Origin: Chrysaora quinquecirrha
Taxonomy: Eukaryota > Cnidaria > Scyphozoa > Semaeostomeae > Pelagiidae
NCBI GenBank assembly: GCA_014526335.1
Contig: JACTAT010000059.1
Span: 297,196-361,195 of the forward strand
Length of the DNA stretch: 64,000 bases
Direction: 5' to 3'
Position numbers and translations under genes: made by a program. The notes under the pieces are model-generated. The model was not told where the DNA came from. It saw only the letters and a list, made by a program, of their open reading frames with translations, and ran no database searches. Shown piece by piece: positions 39,336-50,000 of this stretch. How positions within the stretch are numbered: the first letter of the stretch is position 1; every line of letters starts with the position of its first letter.

Positions 39336-42300
39336 GTAATAATCGTCTTCACCGTTATCGTTCGTTATTGTGCTCAAATCATATTTCCGAATTGAATCAC
39401 CTTGCTTTTTAGTTTTTTTGACTAATCTTTTCTACGGTTTGTTCTGTTAACCGCACGTCTAACCATGTACACAGTTGTTATTTTCACAGAAGACTTAAAT
39501 TGGGTAGATTAATGTATCTTTGTCGATTGACATAATTCTTACTCTGTTCATCACAATAGCCCTTGAAGATTCTTGAACTAGCTGAACTAATTTAAAAGTT
39601 AGACTACTCTTCTCTAAACATCCTGAGGCATTTCAATTTGTCGATTGTAATAGATGATTCCGCAGAAGATGGCGTCCGGGGGAATTTGACCATACATAAT
39701 ACATTGCGTTCCATATCGGATTTTACAATGATTTTATATGAATTCGAAGTTTAAACGCAATGCATCATGGTAAAATGCCCCCAACGCCATCTTTTGCGGA
39801 ATAGTCTATTGTGATTCTTATTGTATTTTAAAAGGAGAGTTATTTCCTCATTCAGAAAAACTCTAAGTAACCAAAGAGAACTCAACGAGTATTGGAATTT
39901 TCGTGAGAAACCAAGTTCTAATTCGACTTTGGCATAAGATATTGCGAGGCTGATTCATTGTTACTGGTTCAGCTGATTCGTTGTTCTAGTCTTTATGTTT
40001 TCTATCTGATACTCTTGGTTAATAGCGATATCTTCTATTTCTTGTTTTTTATTCCAGAGCACCTTTTCAAGCTCAAAAAACGCCAAATTGATAAGAAAGA
40101 AATGCGAGAACAAAATAGAAAGTAAGTTGCGTCAAAAGTAGAGTAGTTTTCATCTACTTAGTCATTTATTTGCATTGTCAGTTAACAGCTATCTTAAAAA
40201 CACGATACCCCTTTAGCAATAACTAAAATACATGAAAATAACTAAGTGACTGCTATCCATTAATACAAAGGTGAATGAGTCAATTTCCTCATTTATCAAA
40301 ATAGCCTTTTGAACCCAAGAGTTGTGTTTAGAAAGATTGTAAATGCTCTAATTTTGTTTTTGTCAAGCTGTCCTGTAGAATTCTGCCGTAGAGATTTTGG
40401 CTTTTGAGAAGTGCCATATACTCGATAGAGCATACTTTGGGGAAGGATATTTTGAATTTCTCTCAGTGAAGCTAAGCCCAATACTCTCTTGTTCTTAGTA
40501 GTCGTGTAACGCTCTTCCAAAGACAAAGTTCATCGATTTGTATCCGAATATATTTGGTCTTTGGTGACACGTTTCATGTTTTCGTTATTTAGCGTTAGCT
40601 CAGACCATTTAGTTGTCATCCTGTATGAGACAAGTGTGATAGAGTCTGTATTTTAGAACTTTTGAAATAGAACGTTATTTTAGAACAATTCGTGATTTAT
40701 CTACTCAAGCCAGCTTTTGTGGTGGTAAAGCTTAGCGAGACTGTGATTGGTAGCGTTACAGTTAGGTCGAGGTCTCGCTTATGTATCTTATCTCTTTCTG
40801 GGTTGAAGTGAAGGGTTATCACAGCTCCATCTCATCTTCAGCAAATTTTTCTCGTCTGGCGATTTCATTTCGTCAGTTCCAGTTTCGATTTATCCCTATT
40901 AAATCTAATTCAACTTAATTTAAAATTTAATATACTGGAATTTTGTGTGTTGCTTATTAGATTCTTGATTATAAGCTAAAGTTAAGCTCAGTATTTGGCA
41001 GAGGGATTTTGACCGCAAAAACGTTAATCTGCTCAAAATAACATTCCTTTGAGCTGCTGTCATAAGTTAATGAACATCTCAGAGATAGCCTTTCTTTGTG
41101 TGACGGATGAGTCTCCCTCATATAGTGGAACAATCCTGTTAAATCAACTGACAATAAACCGACTTGATTGTCAAGTCCTCTATTTTCAGATCAACAATTG
41201 AATATATTCCGTTCATTTGTCCCTGTATGCCAATCATGTCTCCCAACTACTGTACTTGGGAGTAACCTGTATCTGGTTTATGTATACGAATCCCCATTTG
41301 ATAATGCAAATCCTAGTACATTTTTCCACACTTAGAGAAGCCAGTTGGGTATGAAAAAGGATAACAAATCATGCAAGCCGAAAATGAAAGAGCTATTAAG
41401 GGCTAGAATAGACATGGATTATATCAGAGAATGCCTCTCCTATGCTTCTTAGTGGCTACAACAGGGTATGGAAAGGCCTGCAATCTTTGTGGCATCAATA
41501 CACAGAGCATTGATGTTGCATTAAGCTCTGAAGAACTCCTGTGCGATTTCTGATTTCTGACTTCCATTTTGGCTTTTTTGTTGCTCAGAATTAGGACATT
41601 TAACTTTGTTTCACAAATTTTTCCTTGTTTCTTTGTGGCCTAGTAATAGTGTGTTTACCAACAACTTGCAAAACTCAGTGGCCTCATTTGTGGGAACCTC
41701 GTTGCCAGCGATATGATTAGTTCCAGCCTCACTTACGCTCTAGTCATAAACCCCGTTGAAAATAAACTGAGAATCTTGAATAATTTACGCCAAGTCACAT
41801 TTAGAAGGCAAAGTTTGTATCTCGAAAAGTGTCTTAGATGAATAGAATAGTTTCCCTTGTTTTGTGACAAAACCTTTGTCAAACTATCCCTGGTTTGTCT
41901 TTTATTCGAGAAAATGCAATCAAATGACAGTAAGCGAAAATCATTTAGAGTTTCTTTTCGTATTGTGAAATATTGAGTGACATCGAACATGCGGCCCCTC
42001 GGATGATAGTAGGAGTTGGCAATGTTGGTAGAAAAGGCCATTTCCTTTGAGGTGTGTGCAGAGTGCTCTGAGCCCCTTTCAGAGATAGTCGGGGAAAACT
42101 TTCTTTCCAGCTCATCAGAGCACTTCTTTGAGCCAATAGATTATGCCATAGATACTGTCCAGTTATGCACTTAGTTTTAGCTTTTGCAATGTTTTTTCTT
42201 ATAATTGTTTCATTGAGAAAAGTTATATCTCCAATGAAGAGCTCAAATTTTGAACCTCTCTTTGTAGGATGTATGAAAAGCTTCCAGAAGTAGTAAAAAA

Positions 42301-43443
42301 GCGAGAAGAGGACCTACGAAAGGCCCAGTATGCCAGTAATCGAATACGTTTAAAACAATTTGACAAGGTATGTCTTTTCACTATACTGTCTTTTCACAAA
42401 TGACATCTTTAACAAATCAAAAGCGCACCGCAGAGTGGTCCTGGCCTAACGATCAAAAATTGTTGGTCAAACATTTGAAATTCGTTTGTCAAGCAAAATG
42501 TTTGACCGTTTTTGCCACGTCCAAAAACATTGCTCGTCTTCAGAAGGTTGGTATCTGGCTCTGGCCAAACGATCAAACATTGTTTGTAAAACATTTGACA
42601 TTTGTTTGTCAAGCAAATGTTTGACCACGTCCAAAAACATTGTTCGTCTAACATTTTTGCTTGCGTCAAGTGAACAATGTTTTTAACTTTTTAAAATCAT
42701 CCACGCAATAAATTTTGTTTCTCTGCTTGTCAAGCAATGTTTCTGGACGTGGCCAAATGGCAAACATATTTTGTAAAGCAAATTCAGAAGGTTTGTATCT
42801 GGCTCTGGCCAAAAGATCAAACATTGTTTGTAAAACATTTGACATTTGTTTGTCAAGCAAATGTTTGACCACGTCCAAAATCATTGCTCGTCTAACATTT
42901 TTTGCTTGCGTCAAGCAAAAATCTTTGTGAGCTATTTCAAAAAGCCACAAATTTTTCTAACTCTTGCTTGTCTACCAATTTTTGATCGTTTGGCCGCCTT
43001 TCCGACTTTGCTAGTCAAACATTTCTTTTGTTATTGTCAAACTTCAAGAACTTGCAACATTTCGGCATCTAATCGCATTTATTAGCAATTAGGCGATCGT
43101 CTTGCGCAATAGCAGCAACTTCGTCATTCCAAAATGTTGGAGAGCAATGTTTTTGGACGTAGGCAAACCGTCAAACATTTGTTGTAAAGCGAATTAAACA
43201 TGGTTGACCAACAATGTTTCATCATTTGGCCAGGGCCTAAGATTAAGTATTAGCCACTCTACTACTGTAGTTCTTTCTTTTCGAGCTACCCTCTGCTAAT
43301 GCTAAGGTGTGCCTAGACTCTTAGAGAAGTTGACAGAGTTGAAATAAATCATAATTTCCTTGACCTGAGTGACTTAAACTGAAGATGAGATTATTTATTT
43401 TTAGAAACTCAGAACGAGGCTGTTGAAGTCCAAGAGGATGTAA
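30901..43443 (+). CDS. ALMS-motif centrosomal protein (ALMS1/CEP295-like)
   Basis: Inferred coding exons: 30901-30985 (ATG 30929), 33399-33589, 34311-38226, 38918-39120, 40058-40121, 42268-42367, 43405-43443. The last four join in phase into the ALMS motif: GLQEAFRFAKEDFIQRSKER, then HLFKLKKRQIDKKEMREQ, then MYEKLPEVVKKREEDLRKAQ, ending KLRTRLLKSKRM. The motif is the C-terminal hallmark of ALMS1, CEP295 and C10orf90, proteins of centrosomes and basal bodies. The rest is a long Ser-rich, charged, low-complexity region, with SLWQKFQERF near residue 746 of the 952-residue open block and a CCNCKKRD cluster near 828. One-base frame breaks lie near 33483, 34906, between about 34960 and 35140, and near 37995. 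Which ALMS family member it is cannot be decided here. Confidence 0.75.
31255..31885. repeat. CpG-decayed copy of the gatcgcgat repeat
   Basis: Aligns along its length with 32030-32580 (shared acagtactgctatcg, gtcccagggcaata, gctgacacac). Where the other copy has tcgatcgag-type words, this one has tgatcaag or tcaatc. Confidence 0.7.
32030..32580. repeat. CpG-rich copy of the gatcgcgat repeat
   Basis: Dense tandem tcgaggggtccgcgat units (about 32105-32265), followed by the same 3' flank as the copy at 31255. A shorter run of the unit lies at 33116-33310. Confidence 0.7.
32671..33085. mobile_element. hairpin MITE in intron
   Basis: The whole 415 bp is a near-palindrome centred at about 32878, with ends aatacaccttttcaactaag and cttagttgaaaaggtgtatt. 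No coding capacity. Confidence 0.85.
33116..33310. repeat. gatcgcgga tandem repeat
   Basis: Repeated gatcgcggaggtctcgat / gatcgagggatccgcgat words, same family as 32105-32265. Confidence 0.7.
33399..33589 (+). CDS. ALMS-type gene, second coding exon with frame break
   Basis: Acceptor tctcatgcag. Reads DWYSLVDSDDFKQNGAMVDD and then needs one extra base in the A-run near 33483 to continue as FDRESEFEIASQDDMVEL. The donor (gaatct|gtcaga) is weak, and a hairpin MITE begins 11 bp further on. Confidence 0.45.
33601..34012. mobile_element. hairpin MITE beside an exon end
   Basis: Same family as 32671-33085: left arm tttcaactaagggcctcg, right arm cgaggccc, centre about 33790. The right end carries an extra partial duplication (tgaaaacgaggcctcttaag). 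It begins 11 bp after the inferred splice donor. Confidence 0.8.
34311..38226 (+). CDS. ALMS-type gene, giant Ser-rich exon
   Basis: Acceptor tttttttcag, donor aaacaga|gtaagc. Frame 34311-34904 (KTADQWFKLEVSRPSEEND), then shifted coding-like stretches to about 35140, then a 952-residue open block to 38000, then a shifted stretch (LKPPIPPISKADLQ...IEETRPKE). A small intron 34905-35029 is an alternative to one of the breaks. The uninterrupted block and donor phase argue that the gene is real. Confidence 0.7.
38918..39120 (+). CDS. ALMS-type gene, ALMS motif exon 1
   Basis: Acceptor tttgtcttag, donor aaaatag|gtaatg. Encodes SVVRVGLQEAFRFAKEDF to ASHPSKI. The LQEAF..A..DFI.RS.ERV pattern is the start of the ALMS motif. 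Confidence 0.85.
39183..39345. repeat. (ATC)n microsatellite
   Basis: Interrupted ATC repeats with two atgattaacagc interruptions, inside the intron after the first ALMS motif exon. Confidence 0.9.
39649..39810. mobile_element. MITE with AAGATGGCGT arms
   Basis: Inverted arms of about 55 bp: aatagatgattccgcagaag and, inverted, cttttgcggaatagtctatt. Both arms contain aagatggcgt. 162 bp, non-coding, intronic. Confidence 0.8.
40058..40121 (+). CDS. ALMS-type gene, ALMS motif exon 2
   Basis: Acceptor ttattccag, donor tagaaa|gtaagt. Encodes HLFKLKKRQIDKKEMREQNR, joined by a split Glu codon. Corresponds to the basic stretch before the RMYE block. Confidence 0.8.
40755..40840 (+). repeat. truncated SINE copy
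   Basis: Contains gtagcgttacag and ggtcgaggtctcg, matching the bodies of the SINE-like copies at 44335 and 46037, but lacks the promoter head. Confidence 0.45.
42268..42367 (+). CDS. ALMS-type gene, ALMS motif exon 3
   Basis: Acceptor tctttgtag, donor gacaag|gtatgt. Encodes MYEKLPEVVKKREEDLRKAQ and YASNRIRLKQFDK. The YE.LPEV.KK.EE core is diagnostic of the ALMS motif. Confidence 0.9.
42437..43238. mobile_element. non-autonomous inverted-repeat transposon in last intron
   Basis: The left end ggtcctggcctaacgatc and the right end (inverted, ggccctggccaaatgatg) match, continuing into attgttggtcaa. The interior holds two direct copies of about 130 bp (near 42548 and 42800) containing caaacattgtttgtaaaaca. 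No open transposase. Confidence 0.75.
43405..43443 (+). CDS. ALMS-type gene, last coding exon
   Basis: Acceptor tttatttttag, phase 0. Encodes KLRTRLLKSKRM and TAA, at the position where ALMS motifs end in a short basic LL tail. Confidence 0.75.
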   Translation, partial: KLRTRLLKSKRM

Positions 43444-43471
43444 CGTAAGTCTGGCATACTGGTAAGCTAAC

Positions 43472-43477
43472 AATAAA
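43472..43477 (+). terminator. polyadenylation signal of the ALMS-type gene
   Basis: aataaa 29 bp after the stop codon, followed by a T-rich stretch. Consistent with a very short 3' UTR. Confidence 0.5.
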
Positions 43478-44334
43478 TTTATTTTCTGTCAGGAGGACTG
43501 CTAACGTGAAACTGAGGGACAAAACAATCAGTTTGCGATGTATTCATAAATATTTGCCTTATGAAATGCATTTCCTATTGTTTTCCTTGAAATAGTTTGT
43601 CAGGAATATTTCTCAGTTACCTCCACGGGTGTAAAGGGTTTTCCAAGTGTTTCTTCACAGTTCTCTAAGCACCAAAGGACAGTTCATACTTAAGATGCCA
43701 CTGTGTTGTTAAGTTGCATAACATTCTCAATGTAAGAAACCTTATGTAATGAATTTGTTATACATATGTATATATAATGTTTTAGTTCACAACATTCCGC
43801 CCGATTCGTAACTTTTATTTCTCTGTATTGAAACCGATTCTTATGGCCAGTGGATGTTACAGACAATGAAAAGTGATCATACTGTATGTCCCAGGCCCCA
43901 GTAGCCCCAGTTAGGGAAAGGAAAGCACAGCCTCGAGGCTATAATTCTAGCCTTAAAGGGTGCTGGATGCGCGATTTTTCAATAGAATCAAAACTTCTGG
44001 GGGACTCAGGGACTGGAGATTTTAGGTTACTCGAAGGTTGAGTAGTGATCTGATGGAGTAGTAGCGAGGTATAGGTCAATTTGGAGTAGCTATTTAGTGC
44101 AGAAGGATTTATAAAACTATCAGTGCTCTAAAAACCAACATATTTTTTCTATCTTTTTTGTTTCTTTACTTTCCGTTGGTTCTTACAATAGCTTAATATA
44201 TGAAGCTAGCTCATAACCTATAGCTGTCAAAAGTTGTTTTTAGGCTTTGCTGAAACCTATAACCTATAGTTGTATATAGTTGTTTTTAAGGCCCTGCTGA
44301 AAACTTCACACAAAGTTGCTTGCCTTTATTTGAA
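43478..44334. other. no gene seen
   Basis: Downstream flank of the ALMS-type gene. A tandem duplication around 44199-44297 repeats ataacctatagttg and agttgtttttaaggc. No coding evidence. Confidence 0.4.
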
Positions 44335-44475
44335 GGTGCTGTGGCATCGTGGTGTAATCAAGCTGATTCGTGGTGTCAGAAGCTCAGTGTGGTCAGGGCT
44401 CGAGCCCAGCCACGGTAGCGTCACAGCCGGGGTCGAGGTCTCGATTAGTTAACCTACTACTGAGATCCTAGTGAC
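44335..44475 (+). repeat. tRNA-derived SINE copy
   Basis: A-box-like tggtgtaatca (44350-44360) and B-box-like gctcgagcc (about 44399-44407), then cagccacggtagcgtcacag shared with the copy at 46037. Confidence 0.65.
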
Positions 44476-44843
44476 TGGCGCAAAAACGGCGCAAAAACAC
44501 CATTTCTCCTTCACCTATTTCATTCGATATCTAAACGATCGAGAAGATTTTAAAACTTATCTAGTCCTCTGGAGCCGTCTCTTGCCCTCTACCATTACAT
44601 ATATCACGTGTTAAAACATGCATAGGTATCAATAAGTCTTGCGATTGATTAGATATTAAGCCTCGAGGGGTGTAGAAAAAGGTTACTCTGATGACAACTG
44701 CTGGAAAATCCAGTCTAATACATAGTCGATATCAAACAATTGGCATCGTTCGTTTGTTTTCTGAAAGAGATGCTTAGCCTTCTGGTTATACTTTTTATCA
44801 AAAAGTCTCCAATGAAATTTCGTTTCATATAACGTTTTATATT

Positions 44844-45223
44844 ATGCTCTTTTTTATAAGAACCAGGAAATTTTGATCGAGGCTGGCTGTTCTTACGTTT
44901 TTGCCTTTTTTAAACCCGAAATGTTCTTACTCTGTTAACTTAGTAAGAACATTAGTTTACTCAGTTACTTAGTCATCTATATTTTTCAATGAATGTCTGG
45001 TGTGGTTCTTGGTTAGTGTGAAAATGCAGCATACACACTTATCCATTTCTTTGTTTACTTGCTTTTTACGTCCAGTCTGCTTGTCTTACTTTTATATTTA
45101 GCCAATATTCTTAGAGCTTATTCCTAGAGGCCAGTTTCAGCTTGTTCTTATTGTGTTCTTTAATTCTGGGCAAAATCCGGGCTTGTGTTCTTGTAAAATT
45201 GTTCTTATAAAAAAGAGTGTAAA
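44844..45223. mobile_element. MITE of the TACAC-N-C...ATAAGAA terminus family
   Basis: Left gctcttttttataagaac and right gttcttataaaaaagagtgt are inverted repeats, with subterminal tgttctta words at both sides. 380 bp. Confidence 0.65.
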
Positions 45224-46036
45224 TTAGCTGTTATAATTACCTTTGCTTTTATGTGGCCAGAATTTCCTAAAAAAGCTTTTAGCATGGATTTTCCTGAATA
45301 AGAATACTGATGATTAATAATTAGCTATGTAACCTTTTGCTCTGCCTGGCCAGAATTTCATAAAGGTCTTTAAGTCTTGAGTTTCTTCAATAAGATGGTA
45401 AGACGTTTAATCTGTAGTAAAGAAGATAGTAGCCTCTTAGCGACCTTAGTTGATCAACGAAAGCCCTTTTGGTTCATGGTAACAAATAATAATAAAACGT
45501 TGATTAACATCAGGTTTCTAATCATCCAAATAATATCGTGTTCACCTTGAAAAATTTAATATCCTATGATAAAATCATTATTCATTATACAAAAATGTAT
45601 TCTGCTAGACTTGCTTCCCGAATTCCTAAAACTTTTGCTTACATGGAATTGAATTGATGTTGTTGTTGTTCGCTTCATTCAGGACTTCGGTTATAGAGCG
45701 TCCAGCAATTCTATTCAATAGCGATAACTACGGCTCATGTAGTATGTCTAGCATTCTGCAGATAGAGTTTAAGCTTGGTTTCCATTTGACTGTTCACGAT
45801 CTCCTATCTTTGGCGAACTTTGAGGATCGTCTTATGTTCGATCTTAAGTGCTTACAGTCCTTATGGCTTGTTTATGGTATTTTTGTATGTTGTTGACGAT
45901 TACTGCATATGCAGAAATTTGTATCAAAGCAACCCTCATCATCTCCTTATTTCACGATCTTTGTTGGTCATTGATGATCTTTTGCTGCGTAATTTGTCAT
46001 ATTCCATTTAGATTTTCCAGACGCTGATGATCCTTG

Positions 46037-46200
46037 AAGACGCTGCGACGTCGTGGTATAATCCGTTGAATTCATGGTGTCGGGAGCTTAGTATGGCCAG
46101 TGTTCGAGCCCCAGCCACGGTAGCGTCACAGGAAGGGGCTAGGTCTCGTTACTTCTAAGATCCTAGCGACTGACGCTCAATACACCATTTCATCTTCAAC
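46037..46200 (+). repeat. tRNA-derived SINE copy
   Basis: A-box-like tggtataatcc (46054-46064) and a perfect B-box gttcgagcc (46102-46110), then the body shared with 44335-44475. Confidence 0.7.
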
Positions 46201-46319
46201 GTCACCTTTGTGGGTCGCTAGTGATGGCACTGATACAACAAAAGCTTTTTGTCCAGTGACTTTAAAAGACGAGATTCTTTACGAACTTCGTAGGTCATCT
46301 TTAGACTTATTACACGAGT

Positions 46320-46341
46320 CCCACTCTTTGCAAACGGCTGC

Positions 46342-46372
<31 letters not shown>

Positions 46373-46405
46373 GCAACAACCTTACAGCTGTTTGCTCAAA
46401 GTGCT
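46320..46405. repeat. AAC microsatellite within a gcaaac/gtttgc hairpin
   Basis: (ACA)n flanked by tttgcaaacggctg and cagctgtttgctcaa. The same cassette occurs in both tandem-gene introns at about 16090-16170 and 26700-26780. Confidence 0.7.
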
Positions 46406-46677
46406 TAGTTTGAGCGTCTAGCGTAGACTCAATAGCAACAACTACGCCTCATATAAACTACATCGTTGGCTCTGAGGCTTAGTCTTAGATTGCTTGGACT
46501 TAAGAGTCCTTTGATACTCGGGGGCTGGTTTCTTCAGTTACTATTGCTTTTTTGGTACCCGAGAATGTATTACTGGTGTAGCTGGTTTGCATCAGGGGCG
46601 TAAGAAGCTCTTCAGAGATAGGGGAGGCAAATATGACATGTAATCCCTGAACTTGCTCAAGTCGTTTTTAAGAAAGA

Positions 46678-46860
46678 TTGTGTTACTGTGTGGCTCTTTC
46701 TGTCTTGCAATTGCGAGACGACCTGAGCAAGTTCAAGAAGTCCAGTTCTATTAGAATGCTTGTCGTAGATGAAGTAGAGCAGTTTCCAGGTGTGGCCAAT
46801 ACAGCTATGAAATCTTTTATTGGATATCTATTATTGCCTGCTAAAGGAAATGTAAAATAG
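46678..46860 (+). pseudogene. short exon-like frame, unidentified
   Basis: The open frame includes RMLVVDEVEQFPGVANTAMK, which looks like protein. A possible acceptor (gcaattgcgag) precedes ACGACC. No domain was recognised and no neighbouring exon found. It may be a fragment carried by the surrounding inverted-repeat element, or chance. Confidence 0.2.
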
Positions 46861-47028
46861 CGTTGGAAATTAATAGCTAAATTAACACTGAGAACTTTAA
46901 CAGTCATTTATATCCAAATTATTTTTGGAATTAATCTATTGGGATGTCAGAGTTAAACCATTTCGAATACTCGAATAGATTTCTAGGTGAAGGTTATGCG
47001 AGATATTAAGCTAGAGCTGCTAAAATAT

Positions 47029-47106
47029 CCTTATACACAGTGAAAAGTACATTTCACGGTGTAACGACTTAAACGGCTTATTTTATACTCTTTTTCACTG
47101 TGTAAG
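47029..47106. mobile_element. short inverted repeat, MITE-like
   Basis: ttatacacagtgaaaa at the left and ttttcactgtgtaag at the right form a 78-bp hairpin. Confidence 0.5.
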
Positions 47107-50000
47107 CTTCTAAGTTATTTAAAGGGCAGATCCATCTATTTGAAACAAGCTTAAGCTTGCCTTACGAGTGTTAATTTGCAAATTTATCATTATTACTCAG
47201 AAACAATATTTCGCTTAAAAGCAATTCGAGCTCATTTTGTATACAGCCTCACCACAGATTTCCACTTGTGACAGCCTCGGAATGGTATGGAAACCCAGGC
47301 AGGAGGAAACCCACTAGCGATCTCTCACAAAATATATTGAGACAAGTTGAAAGATAGGAATTTGTAACGGATTCATCCCCTCTCCTTCTCTAACAGAGCA
47401 GTGTTGGTATTAGAATTAACTTATGCCTAGTACTTTTCTTTTGTTCTAATTGACCTTGTTTCTTGGTCAATGACCGTGTGATCGTAACTTTTTTTGTTTC
47501 TGGTCAGTATCAGAATCCGTTAAGATTTAGGCCACACAAACTCTGGCCACACAAATCAGATCTCACTTAATCTTGCCTTGATAAATATCTTTTTGGCTGG
47601 AAGGTACGATGTGGTTGAAACTGAACGATAGTGAATTATCATGGATTAATTTTAACTTAATTAAATAAGTCATAGCCACATGTAGAATGAGACAAAGTAC
47701 ATAGTCACACCCTGAAGCAAGCCTGGATCTCATATGTCGCTAATCTGATCGTAGACAGTCGGGGACCGTCTGTGATCATCGTGGACAGAGTGTTCACTTA
47801 TGCTACTTTGTCGCGATAATCGGTGATCCTCCGCCCCTGTGTTGCAACATGTGACCCTAAAGAAAACAAAGATCCTTGTTTTGGTATAACCAAGAAATGA
47901 TCGCGATGGTCCCTGATGATGTTCTCTTATGGATTTTCCTGTCGGCGATATCTAAACGGAAAATTCATATTCTCGTAAATCGTAAGCATCGTAGGCAATG
48001 ATCACCGATGGTTTGCAGTCTTCGGCATATAGAACCGAACCCTATTCCGTAGCCGTTTTAGTACTAAATCTCCCAAAATCTTTTGAACGATTTCGAAAAT
48101 GCTGGATGGTTGGTAACATCTTTCTGAAAAACAAATAGTAAATTAAGCTTTGAGACAAAAAAACGTTTTCCACTGCGTTTTGGACTCGTTAGATTTAGGC
48201 CTTTACCGTTGACATGACTGTAAGGCCCTGGACAAATGAACTGAAAATTTTACTAAACATTGAAGTTCAGTAGAAAAAAGCCAGTACACCGGTACATTAA
48301 TAATAGCTGTCACCCTCCACTAACGAGCGTAAAACGAGCGTCCAGCATTTGAACTCAATAGCGACGACTTCGACTGGGGTAATAAGTTTGGGCTGTTCCA
48401 AAATTTGAAAGTTTTTTTTTTCATGGTGAGCTATTTCCTAGCGACGTTTTTGACTTGAAGTCAAAGAATATTGTAATCTTCGCTTAAAAAGTCATACGCT
48501 TCAAAAAATCTTTCTTGGTTTTCTCCCAGAAGCAGGACAGATATTCAACATCGCTAGGTCATTGTCTTAATTATATTATGTAATAAATTGAAAAACCAAA
48601 TTTTTACGACTGGATTCTAAGGTGATAAAACTTTCAAATTTTATCAGGTCAAGATCTGCCTTTCCTGCTTTTGGCTGCCTCAATCTTGTCTAGGAAAGTT
48701 ATTAGATTTCATCATGGTCAGTACATTTCTAACGAGAGGTTTGACTAATACCCCAATGGAGGTTCAACTAACACGCTCTTCTTTAGTAAGGAAGTTCAGC
48801 TCGGTTCAGCTCAGGCCCAGTACTGAAAATTCCTTAACTGACGGCAAAATTTGAGTTTTGCAATGGCATGGACATTTAACAAGCACCAGACGAACCGACT
48901 ACATGTCGTGGCTAGTGGTAATTGACTGCCTAATATCTGACCCGAACCGAAATTTGTGGCGTGATTCGAGGAACTTTTTGTGGTTGACATGCGTTTTTGA
49001 TATATATTAACGTCTTATGTCCTTGTTTGAGAATTACAAATTTCATCTGAATCATGGAGGAGAGCTTTTAACATGGAATTAAAACCTAAGTAACAGTACG
49101 GCTTTGAATTACTAGATCGGGTTGAGTTTTTTGTGAAAATTCTCGTAAATGCTGTGACGTCATTGTCTATGTTATCGCTATTGAGTTGAATTGCTGGACG
49201 CTAAAACCAACTGAAGTTCTGACTGAAACGAACAACAACAACATCAATTCAATTTATGCGAGTGAAAGTTAGGGACTTGGGAAGCAAGTCTGGTCAATTT
49301 AGCTCATTGGAATCGCGTACGACTTCGAACTCCAGCTACGAGAGCATCCGGCCAGGTTATGGCTTTCGTTAGATTATGTGCTGAGATCGAGAAGTACCCA
49401 TCTGTGTGCTAAAAACATTGTCAGAAAAAATTTAAGCGGATGTCCCAGGAACATAGTACAACAGGCTCCTTCACAGTCAAATATATGCAGTTCATGCGAG
49501 AGGACGGTCGACCCTGACATTATAGGCCACGGAGCTAGGCCTCTGTTAAGACCTTGAGGATTTTCTGGAATTTAAAAACAAATTTCCAGGATAATAATGT
49601 GAAACTAGATAAAAGGATAAGAGTGAAATCTTAACAATAACTTATTTGTTAACTTAAATAAGCTGGAATATGCAAAGAAATTGGAAGCTTTCTTTCCAAC
49701 GGTTCGACAATTGCAGATTTTGAAATCTATTAACGTGCCTTCGCATATTCTAGGGTGGATTGGCTGATTTTATGATACACTTTTTGTGTCTCCTATTTTT
49801 CACAGACGTGGCATATATCAAACGTGTGTTTTTCGGACGTTTTGGAATGATTCTAAACCTGTCTTTGAAGCTGGGAGGTTCCACAGATTACTGAGAAATA
49901 TTTGAAAATGACTGTCGAGTCTCCAATTTAGGGGTTCATCTCTTATAAACGGTTTCTTATATAACAAAATACTTGTACCAACGAACACGCCCTTGCTGAT
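47107..50000. other. no gene seen; repeat debris
   Basis: Contains cgatgatcac-rich stretches (47740-48010), a truncated gtaccgg MITE end near 48280-48320, a decayed SINE-like body near 49297-49400 and the right end of the 45603-49293 element. No coding exon could be supported. Confidence 0.4.

Larger units (their letters stand above)
45603..49293. mobile_element. candidate 3.7-kb element bounded by inverted repeats of about 130 bp
   Basis: The left end runs gctagacttgcttcccg...attgaattgatgttgttg...gcgtccagcaattc...atagcgataac. The region 49165-49293, read on the minus strand, gives the same order of words (ccagacttgcttccc ... atagcgataac), about 80% identical. No intact transposase lies inside. 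It holds a SINE and a microsatellite and may be a composite or two inverted solo copies. Confidence 0.5.
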
